A DNA stretch of 64,000 nt from Triplophysa rosa (taxonomy: Eukaryota; Chordata; Actinopteri; Cypriniformes; Nemacheilidae): contig NC_079900.1 of the NCBI RefSeq assembly GCF_024868665.1, positions 17,393,710 through 17,457,709 on the forward strand, read 5' to 3'. The notes below the pieces were generated by a model that did no database searches, was not told the origin of the DNA, and saw only the letters and a program-made list of their open reading frames with translations. Shown here one piece after another: positions 23,486 through 36,941 of the stretch (positions within the stretch are counted from its first letter, which is position 1; the number at the start of each line of letters is the position of its first letter). The translations under genes and the position numbers were made by a program.

Positions 23486-26400
23486 AATTAAACGGATAGA
23501 TTTAGCATAGCTTTATTTAAAATATAATTCATTACCAGCCAATGATTCTCAAATAATACTTTATGTATTCCTAGCACGGTGACTCTTATCTTTGCATTTT
23601 GTGTTTGACTTAATAAACTGTAATTGCCGGTGGCAATCAGTCTACTTCATTTCATTCAGTCTGCGCTACTTCATTTCATTCAAATCATTTAAATCACTTG
23701 AAATGGATTGTGGCACAATGAATATACTTTTTCAGACTTTCAAAAGGAGGATGGGCAATTAACGCTGGTCGATTAAGCCCGTGTCAGACAGAATACATCT
23801 CAAGAAACATGAAAACACTCCTTCAGAGGTGATATCTTTAAATGAAATCCTGACATCATTAGACTTGATCAATTAAATATATCTGAGTCAAAAATTAGAG
23901 CCCTTTTTCAGACAGATTAGAAGTAAAATGACAGCTGTAAATAGCATAAACAATGCAATAACACTGCAGTCATGCTACTCGGAAGTACAGACTCCATGAA
24001 AACAAAATCTGTGGTGATTTTTAGCTTTTAGATCATGTCTATAAACTTTAAAATAATTTATGCTAGGATACTCCTAAAACATTGACAACGTAGATAAAAG
24101 CATTGAAAATTAACCATAATTGTGACTTACTTTGCACTAGACAAAATTTTGTCCTAATGTCCCGCCCAGACATTCTGTTTCAATGGTAAATATGGCAATG
24201 CGTGTTTTCATTTGGACCTTAAAACAGGTCGCCAAGCCTTTCAGTTATTAGGCAAATACATAAAAAATTCAGTGCTGAAAATCGTCTCCTTACCTTCATT
24301 TGCCATGGTAAGCTTATATAATGATTTATTATTCTAGCTGTTTACAACGCTTTCACATGAAGTGTCAGATTGACATCATTTCACTTCAACCCACGTAAAG
24401 ATATGTATATAAAGTAACCTTCAATTTTACGTTTCAATAATGGTTATAATGAGGCCAAAGTTACAAAAAGAAGTACAGCTTTAAAAAGAAAAAGGAATGA
24501 GCCTAGAAACAGCAGCCAAGAAACCTGCTATGAAATCGCAGTGCTTACCCCTGTTGTATCAAAATCCGACTCCCCGTGAAATTACGACTCCCTGTTTTCC
24601 CCTATGAAGGTTAGGGTTAGGATTAGGTGTGGGGGCGGGATTTAGAGATAGGGACCAATCACAAAGCAGCATCCTAAGTGAATGAACCAATCAGAAGGAT
24701 TTCGGTACAACACCCCCCCAGCAGACACTCTCTGCTTGCCATATTGTTTACGTGCATCTACGCTAGGTCCTCCTCATTAGAACGGAGCGGCTCCCACCGT
24801 GTCTATGGCCAGTGCTCCAACGATCCGACAGCAATGACACACCAATCAATGCTTCAGGAGAGATTGATGAGCTGAGACTCTAAGCTAGCAAAACCGTCTG
24901 GTGGAGACCAAGTCCCGATCTATTCACAAGATGAGATTCAGCTATTCTCTGGTAATCCTGAGCCTTGTATTATCAAAGTGATTCATTACACAAATCTCAC
25001 AAACGAGAATTACACTGACTGAATAAATGGCCATCAGCCAAAGCCACAGAGAGCCACTGCGCAAAAAATGCCTCGTCATTTACCACGCTGGTTACGTGAT
25101 GTGGTGACGGGCGGTGAAACCACAGTACATCTGTGAGGGTGAATGTAAGGGATTTATTAGAGAAAATGTGCTTTGCCTCAAAGAGTGACAGAGTGACGTG
25201 CGCAATACGCATTTAGAACCCCCCGCATATAAAAAATGGTTCCATTGTTTACCTCATCTGTAAGTCGCTTTGGATAAAAGCATCTGCTAAATGACTAAAT
25301 GTAAATGTAAAAAGACGCTGTGCCATTTACACATCATTAGACAGTCTTATGTACACACTGCTATTCATCAACCAGTGATAGAAAAAAAAGAAAGATTCTC
25401 AAATGTTCTTTTTTCCTTAAATGTTTTTGCTTGCGAGTGCGAATATAACTTAGTTTTTGGCTCTCTTGCATGCCAATTCAGACTGAAGTGGGCTGTTCAG
25501 CACTGCTGAAAAAAACAATAGAACCCTGCCCAAAACACATCATGAAAATGTACAGAAAATGATTATAATGATAATTTTGTTGGATTTAAGGGGAACTATA
25601 ATGATGTCTACTGGTATGTGATGGATTATATTAGTGGGATGTTGAAATAATGCCCAAAACACACAACAACAAGGACATTTTGGAAAAAGCTAAGGTTCAA
25701 ATTGATATTTTAAAGGAAACCATTAGAATTTCTGTGATGGTTTCTATTGAGATTTTCAAATTAATATTACAAATTCAAGTTAGGATTTTATTCTAGGTTC
25801 TTGTGTAAATAAAAAATGTGCCACAATTATATCATGTCAATTTATTTCATTAATTCAATTAAATTCAAAATGGTTGCATTGTTGCAAAGATAATTCAGAG
25901 AAAACAAGGAAACAAAATGAGGAAACTAAAAAATGGAACAAAAAATATAAAACGACACGGCAATAAACAAGTGATGAATTCCATGTAGTCTTCTTCAAAC
26001 ACTGAACATAATTCATAATAGGAACTAATTCAAAGTACATAACATACCCACAGAATATATTAAAAAAATGTTTTCTACTCGTTGTAGTTTGGGCCAGGAT
26101 GACCTCTTTCCTGCCCCCTCAATAAAACAAATAAATAGGTATTTTACTTGTATTCCAAGTGTATATTAAATAACCAGCACTCACGTAAGCCAAAACTGTA
26201 ACGCTGAATTCTGAGGAATACGTAAAATGTCAGAAAAGAGCAAAGGCAGGTCTTGACTGTACCTGTGTATTGTAGTTTAAACACAACATTTGTCAGAATG
26301 GTCACGGAAACCCCCAACTCTCCGAGAATGAATAATTTATCTGAGCAAGTCATATCAAATGGAACTTAAAAGGTATTTGTCTTTGCTCTTGAGTAATCCA

Positions 26401-28081
26401 AATGTTTTTCTTTCGCAGCAAATGTTTTATTCATTGAGCCTTTAAAAGCCGCAGTAGAGATTGTGGGCACCTGAGTGTGCTTCACAGTACAGTATGGATC
26501 TCAGCGCTTCCACATTCATGCTGTTTAACATCACACTTCCTCTCATGGTGACAAATACCCCCTTCTCTGCAACACTCCTGAAAATCACAACAGACTTGGA
26601 CACCGTTCAGATACATCCCAGGCGAAACGGTGTTGCGCGGCTACTGTGAAATACGGCGTTAGGTCCAGTGCACTATGGCTTTAGATAAGACTTGAATGTT
26701 GGCCAGATTGCTTGTAATGCAAGATCGCAGTGAAGGTTCTGTCTCTCTCCAGCTCTAAGCATTTAATACCACTATTGATTTCTCCATTTTAAGAGAGAGC
26801 TTTTCAAATGGCATCAGCAAATGAACTTAGGAACTATTTCCTTTGAACTCTGGGGGTTGATGAAGAGCTGCTGCTCATTGTACATGAAATTAAATTTTAG
26901 CAGAAATGCTCTCCGAAATACAAACGCCAAAGGTTACAGTCCGAGGAAGTGCACAAGAGAAGCCAGGGGATGGAGGACTAATTTGTGCACATATAGGGAC
27001 AGGTCAATCACATAGACAGCTCCCGTGGGTTCGTCTGGAGTTTACAATCTGTCTCGTGTGACGTGATGTGGTTTTGATACAGCTGAAGCTTTTGATGATG
27101 AGTTGTGTGTTAGAAGGTATCATTATCTCTACTCAACTGCCAGCTGTCATGGATCAGACCATTCATTTTTTAATGCTATTTATGACATTGAGAACTTTTT
27201 TCTGCCAAAGTTAGACAAAGTACTCGCAACTCTTACGCAATTAAATGAGGGGTTTTTAATGTACTGTACTGTACTGTACTAATGTTGTAATATTTCCGTT
27301 ATTTCCTTTATTTAAACAGTGGTTTGGCCATGCTAGACTACTCTGACTCTAGCTTTTATAGTTTGTATGCCTCTTCCTTCATTAGACTTTGACATCTTTG
27401 ATGGATTTTGGAGTACCAGTCACCCCCGTCTTCCTCTAGATCTAATGTGAATCAGTGATACCCTGTCACATTGGTCTCTTCAGTAATGAATGTGTTTGAC
27501 TTTTTACTGTTTGCCTTCAGAATGTCTCACTTGGTGGGAGCCTGACAGTGATTTGTCACTACACTGGCTCCGGGTGGCTTTTGCCAACTTCATTAGAACA
27601 ATGAATCCACGAGCGAGCTATTCCAGTAGGAGCCAGCAGGACGCTTGCACGCCCAAATGACTCGCTTGCCTAATGAGTGCCCGTTCACAGTGTCTTTCGT
27701 TTAATTAGGTTTCCATGCCTTCAGTCGGTAAATAAGTTTGAAATTTACACACCCAACTAATGATGCTTTAAATGTCCCTTTCAAGTTATCGTTGTCGGTG
27801 GTTGTAAAAAATGGATTGTATCTCTGCTGTTTTTCTTCCTGAACTTTTAGAACGGATGCATCCCTTAATTTACATCTCATTTAAAGTCAATGTTAAAAAG
27901 CCATTTTATTTCTATAAACTGATGTACAAGTATTTCAGAGTGATACTTAGTTACATGATGTTCAATTAAGAACAAATTTGGGCAACACATAGTCAAAATA
28001 ATGATCTATAATATACAATAAGAATGTAAATACAGTAGGGTTAAATTTAAATCGACATTAAAGAATTAAACTAATACAGTA
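23486..28081. other. Mostly unique DNA with an L2-like tail and a (GTACT) microsatellite
   Basis: No coding exon is recognised. The stretch contains the L2-like tail at 25245-25312 (listed separately), a short pentamer array (GTACT)4 near 27264-27283, and a 27540-27790 stretch with many TAAT/ATTA cores that could be a conserved regulatory element. Confidence 0.4.
25245..25312 (+). repeat. L2-like LINE 3' tail
   Basis: TGTAAGTCGCTTTGGATAAA followed by AGCATCTGCTAAATGACTAAATGTAAATG is the widespread teleost LINE/SINE tail. The same tail follows a LINE protein end at 45500-45540, which ties it to the LINE side in this window. Confidence 0.75.
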
Positions 28082-29153
28082 TGTGACCCTGGACCACAAA
28101 ACCAGTCATAAGTAGCAAGGGTTTAATTGTTTAGCAATAGCTTACAATACATTGTATGGGTCAAAATGATCATTAGGATATTAAGTAAAGATCATGTTCC
28201 ATGAAGATACTTTGTAAATTTCCTATAAATGAAAACAATGCAAAAAAAAAAACATGGCCAAAAACACGACCCACAAACCTCTGCTCTCCAACACGTCATT
28301 ACAGCAGTAATTCAATAGAGAGCCTTATAACAAACCTGTTTCTTCTTGGCAACAACCTGCTACAGTGCCTCTGATGGACAACTTTAAAGGTAATTTTTTT
28401 CAACATTTTGATTTTTTTGCACCTTCAGATTCCAGTTGTATATCAATTCAATTCAATTTTATTTATATATTCCAGCTTTAAAGGAGAAAGAAACGGAAAA
28501 ACACAGAAAGTGTACAACACAGCACAGTGCATGGTGTTTATAGAACAAGCAAGATCATTCTAGTAAATAATATCTAATAATATCTAATAAATGCAGTCTC
28601 CCGGTGAGCAAGCCAGCCAACAATGCCCTGTGGCGTTGAATGATAAATAAATGGAGAAAAAAAACTCGGGAGAAACCAGTCTCAGCCGGGAGGGCCAGAT
28701 CTCCTCTGATGTGTCACAGCTGCACTCAGTGACTTTGATTAAAAGTTACTGAGTAAATGTTTATGAAGAATAGGGAAGTTTATTAATTGTGATTTAGGAA
28801 GTTTCATTTGTTGAAACTGTTTGGGTCTAATTGTCTTATTTTATTTTATTTTTTTATCGATATCAGGCAACAGAGGAATGTTATAAGCAGGGAAAATCAT
28901 AATGGCATAATGTAACTGAGTGCAGCTATAACTTCAAACTGCTGTCATGTGATGTAAGTTTAGCATTTAATACGTATCATTGTAAATTTAGCATTAATGT
29001 GGCAATGTCTTTGCTCTTGGTTGGGGATGGAATTGCCTGAGCTGTATATAGACCAAGTATTGTCCTTTCCTAACAAAACATACATCAATAGAAAGCTTTA
29101 TTTAGCATTCGGATTATGTAAAAAACTCTGTTTAAAAAAAATCGACCCTTATG
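28082..29153. repeat. TGTGACCCTGGACC repeat, split by a retroposon
   Basis: The left part (28082-28443) starts TGTGACCCTGGACCACAAAA, includes ATTAGGATATTAAGTAAAGA, and reaches TTTTTTTGCACCTTCAGATT. The right part (29043-29153) resumes with CAAGTATTGTCCTTTCCTAA and ACATACATCAATAGAAAGCT. From memory these blocks are adjacent in the abundant cyprinid repeat. The terminal inverted repeat expected at the right is missing. Confidence 0.7.
28444..29042 (-). mobile_element. Retroposon inserted in the TGTGACC repeat, 7-bp duplication
   Basis: TGTATAT precedes (28437-28443) and follows (29043-29049) a 599-bp insert. On the minus strand the insert ends in an (AATTGA)-type tail at 28444-28465. About 450 bp match the copy at 3661-4112. 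No coding frame is seen. The tail and duplication indicate target-primed insertion of a SINE or truncated LINE. Confidence 0.8.
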
Positions 29154-29639
29154 TCAATATAAAATATGATTAAGCATTGTGTATTTCCCTTAAGCCACAA
29201 TTAGGTTTCAGTAGAAAATATACCCTACACCTGTCCTTATCAGGTTAAAACCGCCAAACAGGTCTATTACTACTTAAAAATGAACAGCATACCTTTTTAT
29301 TATGCTTGGGTTGATGTTTGGGCATTTTTTTCTCCCCTGGCTCTCTTTGCTGTGGGTCCCTTTCTCTTTTATTGGGCACAATAGTATGTATGTGATGTAA
29401 CACGGGGGAACCTTTTGAGAACAACAGAGGACATCTGTCTTTTTAACTGATAAGTCCTACGGCAACATGCCGGCTCGAATGAAGAAAAGATTTGTCAGCT
29501 CAGCTCTTTCTTCCAAAACAAAGACTTTCAAACTTTGCAAAGTCACCACAGTCCCCTGTTCCTTTAGACATGCCTGGCATACATCACTAGCAGCCTAATC
29601 ATTACCTGCGTTAACCTGAAATGTAAATGTACAGTGTAC

Positions 29640-29854
29640 TGGGGGATAAAACTAGTCCCAGACTAACTTAAATGTTAAAGGTGAAAACAACTTACACTGA
29701 CATATCTTAAAAATGATCATTGCCATTGTTTTGTCTCGAGATGCACACCAGTAATGTTTTTTGTAAGGTATGTTTTTTAAAACAACTTAAATATCCCAAT
29801 TTAACTAAGGCCTAGTCCTGGCTTAAAGTAATCCCTGTCTGGAAAACCGCCCCA
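29640..29854. repeat. Palindromic repeat, copy 2 of the CAGACAAGGCTTAAG family
   Basis: It shares ACTAGTCCCAGACTAA, GAGATGCACACCAGTAATGT and AACTAAGGCCTAGTCCTGGC with the other copies and ends CTGTCTGGAAAACCGCCCC. The left end is more diverged than the right. Confidence 0.7.
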
Positions 29855-31449
29855 TGTGTCTTTACATATAATAATACAGTATATACCAGATAGCACAGAT
29901 ACGTCTCAAAGACGTCTGCTAAAGATCTAGAAAACATCGGGTGTTGGAAAACATCTGATAAACGTCTTAGAAAAGGCAGTTTTAGATACATCGATTTGAT
30001 TGTATTTAAAAACAGTAGGGTCAGACAATGATGATGGTTGAAGGGATCTGGCCTGTACCAATCCATCCCAAAGATTTAGGGTGGGATCTGAACTTGTGAA
30101 GTGTAGAGATCTTCCACACCAGACTCATACATCATTTTTTCTCAATGAACATCAATTTTTTCACTCGCTGTAACAGAAGAAAGCCCCTTAAGAAGAACGC
30201 AAACCGTTCCCTGTAGCATTACCTGTAGATTTGTCTTTACTGAAATCAGGGGGCCTTGCCGAACTAGGGGGGGGTGTACACATACAGGTACACTCAGTTT
30301 GACAGGTAAACAATAAGGTACTGAGTTCATACAGTGCCAGTGAGTGAAGTGTCTCTACCTCTCGGTTTTGCCTGTTTGATCTCTTGCCTGTCGATTCCAT
30401 TAAGCAGCCGAGACGTGAGACAGCAAATTACCCTTGCATGTCACGCCACTGATACGAGCTGTCTGACACACGTCAGTCAAAGTAATGCTCTCAAAGAGCG
30501 ATCGTGAGATACCCCGACATGTCTTCTGGCCACGCCGTGATTGACTGTATCTCCCGCAGCGAGAGGGAACCGACTCGAGTCTTGAAGGTGGATGTGGATC
30601 TAACTGTTGTTGAATCATGCATGGAGCAAAGGTGCCCGGACTACAGGTCGGTTGAGTTATAGTCTTATTTGTGTACTGTGCTCAGAATCCCCCCTCACCC
30701 CCGCCTCTTTCTCACTCCGACTGGTGTAAACAGCACGGGGGCTCAAACCCTACTGTGACAACTGCGCTATGCAGTCAGACAGGACCTTTACTGCAACAGC
30801 GCCGACATGAATCTGTGCCAGCACGGACAGGGTAGGGTGTTTGCTAACAGCAAAGAGCTCTTACGTCCTCTCATAGCAGCTCTCGGCTGTCCCTGTGTCG
30901 CGCCGCGCTGTGTAAATCACACAAAGCTCACACATCACGAGCGCTTGCTCTCATATTATCATTTACAACATACAAGAAACCATTCCAATGATGTATTCTA
31001 GATATAAGAATCAATATCTAATTTAAAAGAACTGATGCAAGTACATGACTGCAATTTCCTCACTGCTTACTTTATCAAAATGAGTAACTAAAAGTAACAA
31101 TGCCACCAACCAAACTGTGGTTTGTGATACATTTTAGAACAACGTTTCCAGTAAGCTACTTTTTACAATGAGTATGGTTTTAGAGAAATTGAAAGCACAA
31201 ACATTTCTGATGAAGTATTTCCCTGCTAAAACAACAGAAACAATCATAGAAATGTTAATGGATGAAGCTAATGACTGCTAATGAAGCTAAATTCTAATGA
31301 CTTCCATTACAACACCATTAAAACCATTAAAAAAAATGTGTGTAGTGTGTATTTGGCCTTATTCCATTATGATTTATTGATATTGGTTCCCATCAGCTAA
31401 ATAGCTACCCACCAATAGAACCCAACACGTTATCAACAGAGACCATCCA
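29855..31449. other. Unique DNA without recognised genes
   Basis: No coding motif is found. The stretch 30400-30960 has a higher GC content and several short frames on both strands, but no splice-bounded exon that I can defend. Confidence 0.4.
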
Positions 31450-31613
31450 ACCTGATCTCACAGGAATTTGTAACTATTTTACAGGGTGGATAATTCGTAG
31501 TAATTTGTACGATGTGAATCCCCCTAACACCACCCCAAAACTTAAAGTCAAATCGCATTGATAAGATTAAAAATTAAAATAAATTAACCACGAATTCCTT
31601 TGAGATTGTGTTG
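31450..31613. repeat. Short MITE with CAACCTGATCTCACAGGAAT ends
   Basis: The left end CAACCTGATCTCACAGGAAT is mirrored by CGAATTCCTTTGAGATTGTG plus TTG at the right. The interior contains GATAATTCGTAGTAATTTGT, a motif of a common cyprinid MITE. It lies 5 bp from the target duplication of the next hAT element. Confidence 0.6.
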
Positions 31614-31626
31614 ACCCATCAGAGAC

Positions 31627-32102
31627 CAGTGTTGGGTGTAGTTACTAAGTAATTAGTTACTGTAATTTAATTACTTTTCCCTTGAAAAAGTAAAGAAAGG
31701 GATTACTCTTATTTTTTCTGTAATTTAATTACAGTTACTTCTGATGTAATTAAACTAAATACTTTGTGTAATATGTGTGTGTGCAGAAGAGGAATTGACA
31801 TCAAAATTCAAAGTCTAACTTTAAAATCCGTGCTTTAATGTATAATTCTCACATTTGTAATTAATAATAATACTTTATGTAGTTTTATAGTATTTATTTG
31901 AATGAATTAAAAGAGCCGTTTCATGTCTATCCTTGAATCACTTAACTCATCAAGGTTGATGTAGGATATAGAAAGTAATTAATAATAAGTAAATAAATAC
32001 TTTTTGAAGAGAGTAACTTGTACAGTAATCTAATTACATTATCGAATGTGTAATTAGTAACTAGTAATTAATTACTTTTTCAGAGTAACTTACCCAACAA
32101 TG
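31627..32102. mobile_element. Non-autonomous hAT element, 476 bp, 8-bp target duplication
   Basis: It starts CAGTGTTGGGT and ends ACCCAACAATG. TCAGAGAC lies on both sides (31619-31626 and 32103-32110). Subterminal regions on both sides are filled with GTAATTAATTAC-like motifs that mirror each other. There is no coding capacity. An exact 8-bp duplication is the hAT signature. Confidence 0.9.
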
Positions 32103-32696
32103 TCAGAGACCATTATAGTTTTTTTTATAGTAACCATTAAATTGCAGTTTTCAGTAAAACCAATTCAACTGCCATTATAACCAATAAACCCATTAGAATA
32201 TCTGTGCTGGTTTTTATTTTTAGCAAGGTTTCCACACAGACTGAAGAAAATAATAATGTTGGTCTAAAATACCACATCTATGTCATATAAAAAGATATTT
32301 ATCATTTTTGTAAACATGTTAAAATAGGTTGAATTAGTTCAAAAACTGTTTTCTGTTTCACTGGAGTCTCATGTGTGTGTCATGTTACGAATATATGATG
32401 TATTCCATTTTAAGTGATAATTATTTGTAAATGTAAATGTGTTCATAAATGATAACTTACATATTTAAATTATGATTTGTTAATTATTATCATTTTGAAT
32501 AACTTCTATTTATAACAATAATTTTGTTCAATTCAGTTCCCACTATGTTTCACCTCAGTTATATCAAATGCATCATTGTTTTATTATTGGCAGTTGTGAG
32601 TGAGTTTAATTCTTCACATGATTCTTTTCTGAAGTAAAATACTGCCCTGATTGGAGAATTAAATAAAAACTTTCAAATAAATATACATCCTCTTAA

Positions 32697-32795
32697 TAGG
32701 ATTGTTCACTGAAAAATAAACGAAGGTCTTACGGTTGTGTAACGACATGAGGCAGACTACTTAATGACATCATTTTTGGTAAACTAACCCTTTAA
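32697..32795. repeat. Short derivative of the GGATAGTTCACCC palindromic MITE
   Basis: GGATTGTTCACTGAAAAATA at the left and TTTGGTAAACTAACCCTTTA at the right are inverted relatives of the family ends. Only about 100 bp remain, with the block AACGACATGAGG in the middle. Confidence 0.55.
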
Positions 32796-32812
32796 ATAGC
32801 ATGACTGTAGTT

Positions 32813-33105
32813 TAAAGTGATTTAAAAAATGGAAATTCTGTCATCATTTACTCACCCTGTTGTCATTTCACACCTTTAGGACTTTCTTTCTTACGCAGAA
32901 CACAAAAGAAGATATTTAGAAGAAAGTTGGTATTTGAACAGCACTGGCCCCCATTCACTATGCAACTCAATGGGGGCCAGTTAACAACATTCTTCAAGTA
33001 TCTTCTTTTGGCTTCTGCAGAAGAAAGAAAGTCATAGGTTTGAGATGACAACAGGGTGAGTAAATTATGACTATTTTTTGGGGGGGGGGTGAAATGTCAC
33101 TTTAA
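32813..33105. repeat. Palindromic MITE, copy 3 of the GGATAGTTCACCC family
   Basis: It contains ATTCTGTCATCATTTACTCA near the left, an AGAACACAAAAGAAGATATT / AGTATCTTCTTTTGGCTTCT mirrored pair, and GAAAGAAAGTCATAGGTTTG then a GGGTGAGTAAAT block near the right. The terminal bases are degraded (AAAGTGATTT; GTCACTTTAA). Confidence 0.75.
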
Positions 33106-34486
33106 CTATATAAAACTATAACTGATGAAGGTACAGTCCACTTATTGCTTAAAGTAGGTTCTCCAAAACTCTTGACAACACCTCACACTCTACTGTAATA
33201 CAGCACAACCAGTCGAGCTGTAATATTAGAGAAAGCCTCCACCACAAATGCGTTTGTAAAGAGCCAAGACTGACACAGAGTCATAGCCTATGACAGCTTT
33301 TAAGAGAACAGGACAAGGCCATCACAGTGAGTATGGTATGCTTGAAGAGAGTAGCAGTGACAACCCCAGGGACTCGCTTTCAGCATTGGATGTACGTGCA
33401 AAAGGTTCAGTCGTCTCTGATCAGATGTAGGCACTCGCTGAGGCCCCCAGCACTGATCTCAAACCTGGCCTGATCCTCTTTCCCCCCTAAACTTCCAATA
33501 CAAACCCAGCACTTGAAGCATGACAAATAATGGATTACAGGGATTAGAAGCAAACGAACCTGAGAAGTGCCATATGTTTTGAACCTCCCCCTGACCTAGA
33601 TGTATGTGTATGCGAGCGAGAGATAAACAGGCACGTGTGCGCGTTGCCAATCGCAATTAAACGGCAAACTCAGAGAGGGCGGCGCCACATCCGCCATGTC
33701 CACGCACACGTTCAGGGTCGAACGCGTTTAGGCGTAAGGCTGGAATTCATTTACAAAAGCTAATTGTACATTTCCGAAGGGAAAGGAAGAGGCAGTGAAA
33801 GCAATAAAAGAATGAGTCGACATCGCTATGCACAAATGGCGTTAATGAGGACGGTGATCGCGACTAAATGAATCCAATTAAGAATCTGTTATTCTCAGCC
33901 CTCATGAATCTCTGTGTATTCCTCAGGGACATACGGTCACCCTGGAAAGAAAACAGGGACAGGAGGGCCAACCCGCCCATTTCTAATAAAAACATATGTC
34001 TACAAATGGGGTCCTTAATCTAGGACGGTCTGGAGCATCGGAGAAGCAACTGAAATGTCCAGTAACGCAAAGCCTCACGGGACTGTCATGGGGAAATCGG
34101 TGGGATTACCAGAGGATTAAGCGATAAGTGTGGTAACAAAACCACTTTAAGACGACACTTTAATTTTACTGTGCCAAGTTTGAAGGCAGACGATAAAGCT
34201 CTTCAGTCGAACCCCTGTGGGAGCGAGTGGGTTATAGGCAGAGAATAAAAGCAGAAGAAGTGGCCACTACAGGCCACTGATTAGCAGGAAGAGGATGAGG
34301 AACAATAGCACTGACTCCTCACCTCCTGAGCCAATGTGAATTGGAGCGATGAGGCGCTTCCTGTCGTCTGCCTCCACTGGCCACACTGTCACACGCATGT
34401 TTAAACCCATTCATTCTCTTCCAGTGTTTGCTTAGTTTATGAGAGCAGAAATATGCGGCTAAAATGGTGACCACTGTGGGATTGCT
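33106..34486. other. Unique DNA, possible conserved non-coding content
   Basis: No gene is recognised. The part 33660-34000 has low repeat content and conserved-element-like composition. This is noted only because the region shows no transposon signature. Confidence 0.25.
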
Positions 34487-34836
34487 TAAAGGTCCAATGT
34501 GTAGTTTTTTAGAGGATCTGTTGACAGAAATGCAATATAATATACATAACTAAGTGTTCAGAGGTGTATAAAGACCTTACATAATGAAGCGTTAAGTTTT
34601 TATTACCTTAGAATGAACTATTTCTATCTACATACACCGCGGGTCCCCTTGTATGAAATTTGCCATGTTGTTTCTAGAGAAGCCCTAAACGGACAAACTG
34701 CAGAGCGCATTTCCTAAATACGTAAATACGCGAAAAGGCGACGACATCTTAGTTCTGTGTACTTTGAAAGGGAGGGGTGGAGTGAGCTGTTAGTTGCAAT
34801 TCGCAACCTCACCACTAGATGCCGCTACCACAATCG
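34487..34836. repeat. Full copy of the AGGTCCAATGTGTAG MITE
   Basis: It runs from AAAGGTCCAATGTGTAG to CACTAGATGCCGCTACC. It is the reference for the same repeat found in inverse orientation at 56063-56271 plus 62212-62332, where it is split by a large insertion. Shared blocks include AAACAACATGGCAAATT (inverse) and TTAGTTATGTATATTAT (inverse). Confidence 0.8.
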
Positions 34837-36659
34837 CGATTAATCACAGAAAAAATGTGTGATTAATCAGATTATTTTTTTATCGATTGACAGCACTGAA
34901 TAATATATATATTTGAAAATATTGAAATAAAAAAGTTAAACAAATAATAATCTAATGTCTCAAATCCAGTGCGAAGTGTAAAATGATGACATTGTTGCCA
35001 TCTGAGAACTGAGATTTAGGGAGTTGTAAAAGATTTATTTAGTTGTAGGCAAAATCAGCAGCCTTTGATCATTAAGTGTGCCAATGGGAAATGTACTGTC
35101 TTTGCGATGAACATTAGCCTCTGATGATGATCTGACAGTGAGAGAGACATTGACAGAAAGAGTCGGGGACATTCATTTAAAAACATAATCCAAATTTATT
35201 CATATTATATTCACCAAAAATATCTTGTTATTCAGCATTCCCTTTCATAATATCCTACTTTTAAAACTACCTCATGCTCACTTTAAAGAAATTTGCAGGA
35301 CTGTTTCAGTGGTCCATATCAATGAGGATGACACAATGTGACGCTATCGATCGCCCAGTCAGCACTGTCAACAGCCACCCAAGACAAGTCTGTATATCTT
35401 ACAGTCTGAGATAAAAGACTGTTGATGTCAGTCTTGCTTAGGCTTTCATGCAAAATCTCTCCCAACAATCCAACAATCAAAGACCCTAAAGTCTGCACCC
35501 AAACATGTCTTTGAAGTGCAGTTTTCAGGGTTCTGGTAATCAGAGATTGTGTGAAGCAGGTGGGGATCTGAGAAAGCAGTAAGTGAACCAGGCTAATAGA
35601 GTCTACCTAGAAATCTTTGGGAGCACAAATCTGGTCTAATGCTACAAGACCCTTGGTGTTTTATGAGTATAAAAGCCTTGAAGCTGCAGAAGCATGATGG
35701 AGAGTCAACAGGGTGTAGCTTACACGGCCACAGAGGAGCTTATCTCGATTCTAAAGGCTAGAAAATCTAAGATGCCATTCACGCACAGTCCCTCTAATCA
35801 ATGTGGACAGGTAATTCAGATGAGAGCATGAGAGAGCTTTCTGCTTTCAGCTCCGAGCTGCTGCGTGGCAACCGCGAGGCACACAAACCCACACGCACGC
35901 ACACCCGCAGCAATTTAATCAAACGCACTTGGAGCAGGCAATAACAACAGGTATTATGTAACATAATCATCCACATGAGCCAAGGCTGAGATTACTAATA
36001 ACATGAAGTGATGAGCAGAACAGTGTTTAAATACCCCCATATTCACTCCCTAATTATTCTAACCTGCCAGAGATCTCCGCGGCGAAACCCCCGAGAAAAC
36101 ACAACAACGGCTCTTTGGCATGTGAAGCAGGAAACCAAGGATGACTCAAAAGAGCTAAAACCATTTGGGCAGGATTGGTAAGTGAATTCCCTTCCAGACG
36201 AAAAGAAAACAAGCATATTTGTTTCTGACTGTGGGCACTGGGTGCACACGCTCTGAATGCCACTGGATGAGTCATCAGCATATCTCTATTATGGCCATCA
36301 GCTGTGGAATGAGCAGGTGCTTTACTGTAGTGTGTAACGCACCACGCAGGTCACCGCCGCTGTTTGGAGAGGCTCGGCCTGACCTTTTTCACCTGCTTCT
36401 GGCTCCTCTCCAACATTTACTACAGTACTGACCAGCTGGTGCAGTATGCAGACCACATCGGTGCTGATGAAACCACACTTTCTCCAATGCAACATTCTGT
36501 GAAGGGAGCTGCAAATGAATAAATGGGCTGCAAGTTAAGCAACAGTGCTTTACAACAACAGAGCACTCTAGCCATGCTAAAAAAAAAAAACAGAAAAACA
36601 GTACAATTGTGCATGAGACCTAGTCGAGTTTGGTTGCATGATTCGGTTATGTCGGGTTT
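34837..36659. other. Mostly unique DNA
   Basis: At 34832-34905 a short repeat with ATCGCGATTAATCACAGAAA and TTTATCGATTGACAGCAC recalls a common fish MITE end. Beyond that I see no repeat ends or coding exons. The part 35860-35920 is CA- and CG-rich. Confidence 0.4.
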
Positions 36660-36941
36660 GTATATTTAAAATTCTGTCATCATTTAATCACCCTCATGTC
36701 ATTTTTAATCCTGCAGTCTTTCTTTCTTTTGCAGAACACAAAAGAAGATGTTTTGAAGAACGTTGGTAGCTGAACAACGGCAGTACCCATTGACTTGCAT
36801 TGGTTTTGTGTCCTCGCCATTGTTCGGTAACCAACCTTCTTAAGTGTTATAGAGAAGAAAGAAAGTCATATAGGTTTGAAATGACAAGAGGGTGAGTAAA
36901 TGATGACAGAATTTTCATTTTCGGGTAAACTATCCCTTTAA
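36660..36941. repeat. Palindromic MITE, copy 4 of the GGATAGTTCACCC family
   Basis: It shows AAAATTCTGTCATCATTTAA near the left and TGATGACAGAATTTTCATTT with AAACTATCCCTTTA near the right, an inverted pair. The internal AGAACACAAAAGAAGATGTT block is also found in the other copies. The left tip is missing. Confidence 0.78.

Noticed and set aside
24609..24621. GGTTAGGGTTAGG, telomere-like
   Set aside because: Only two repeat units; too short for an interstitial telomere.
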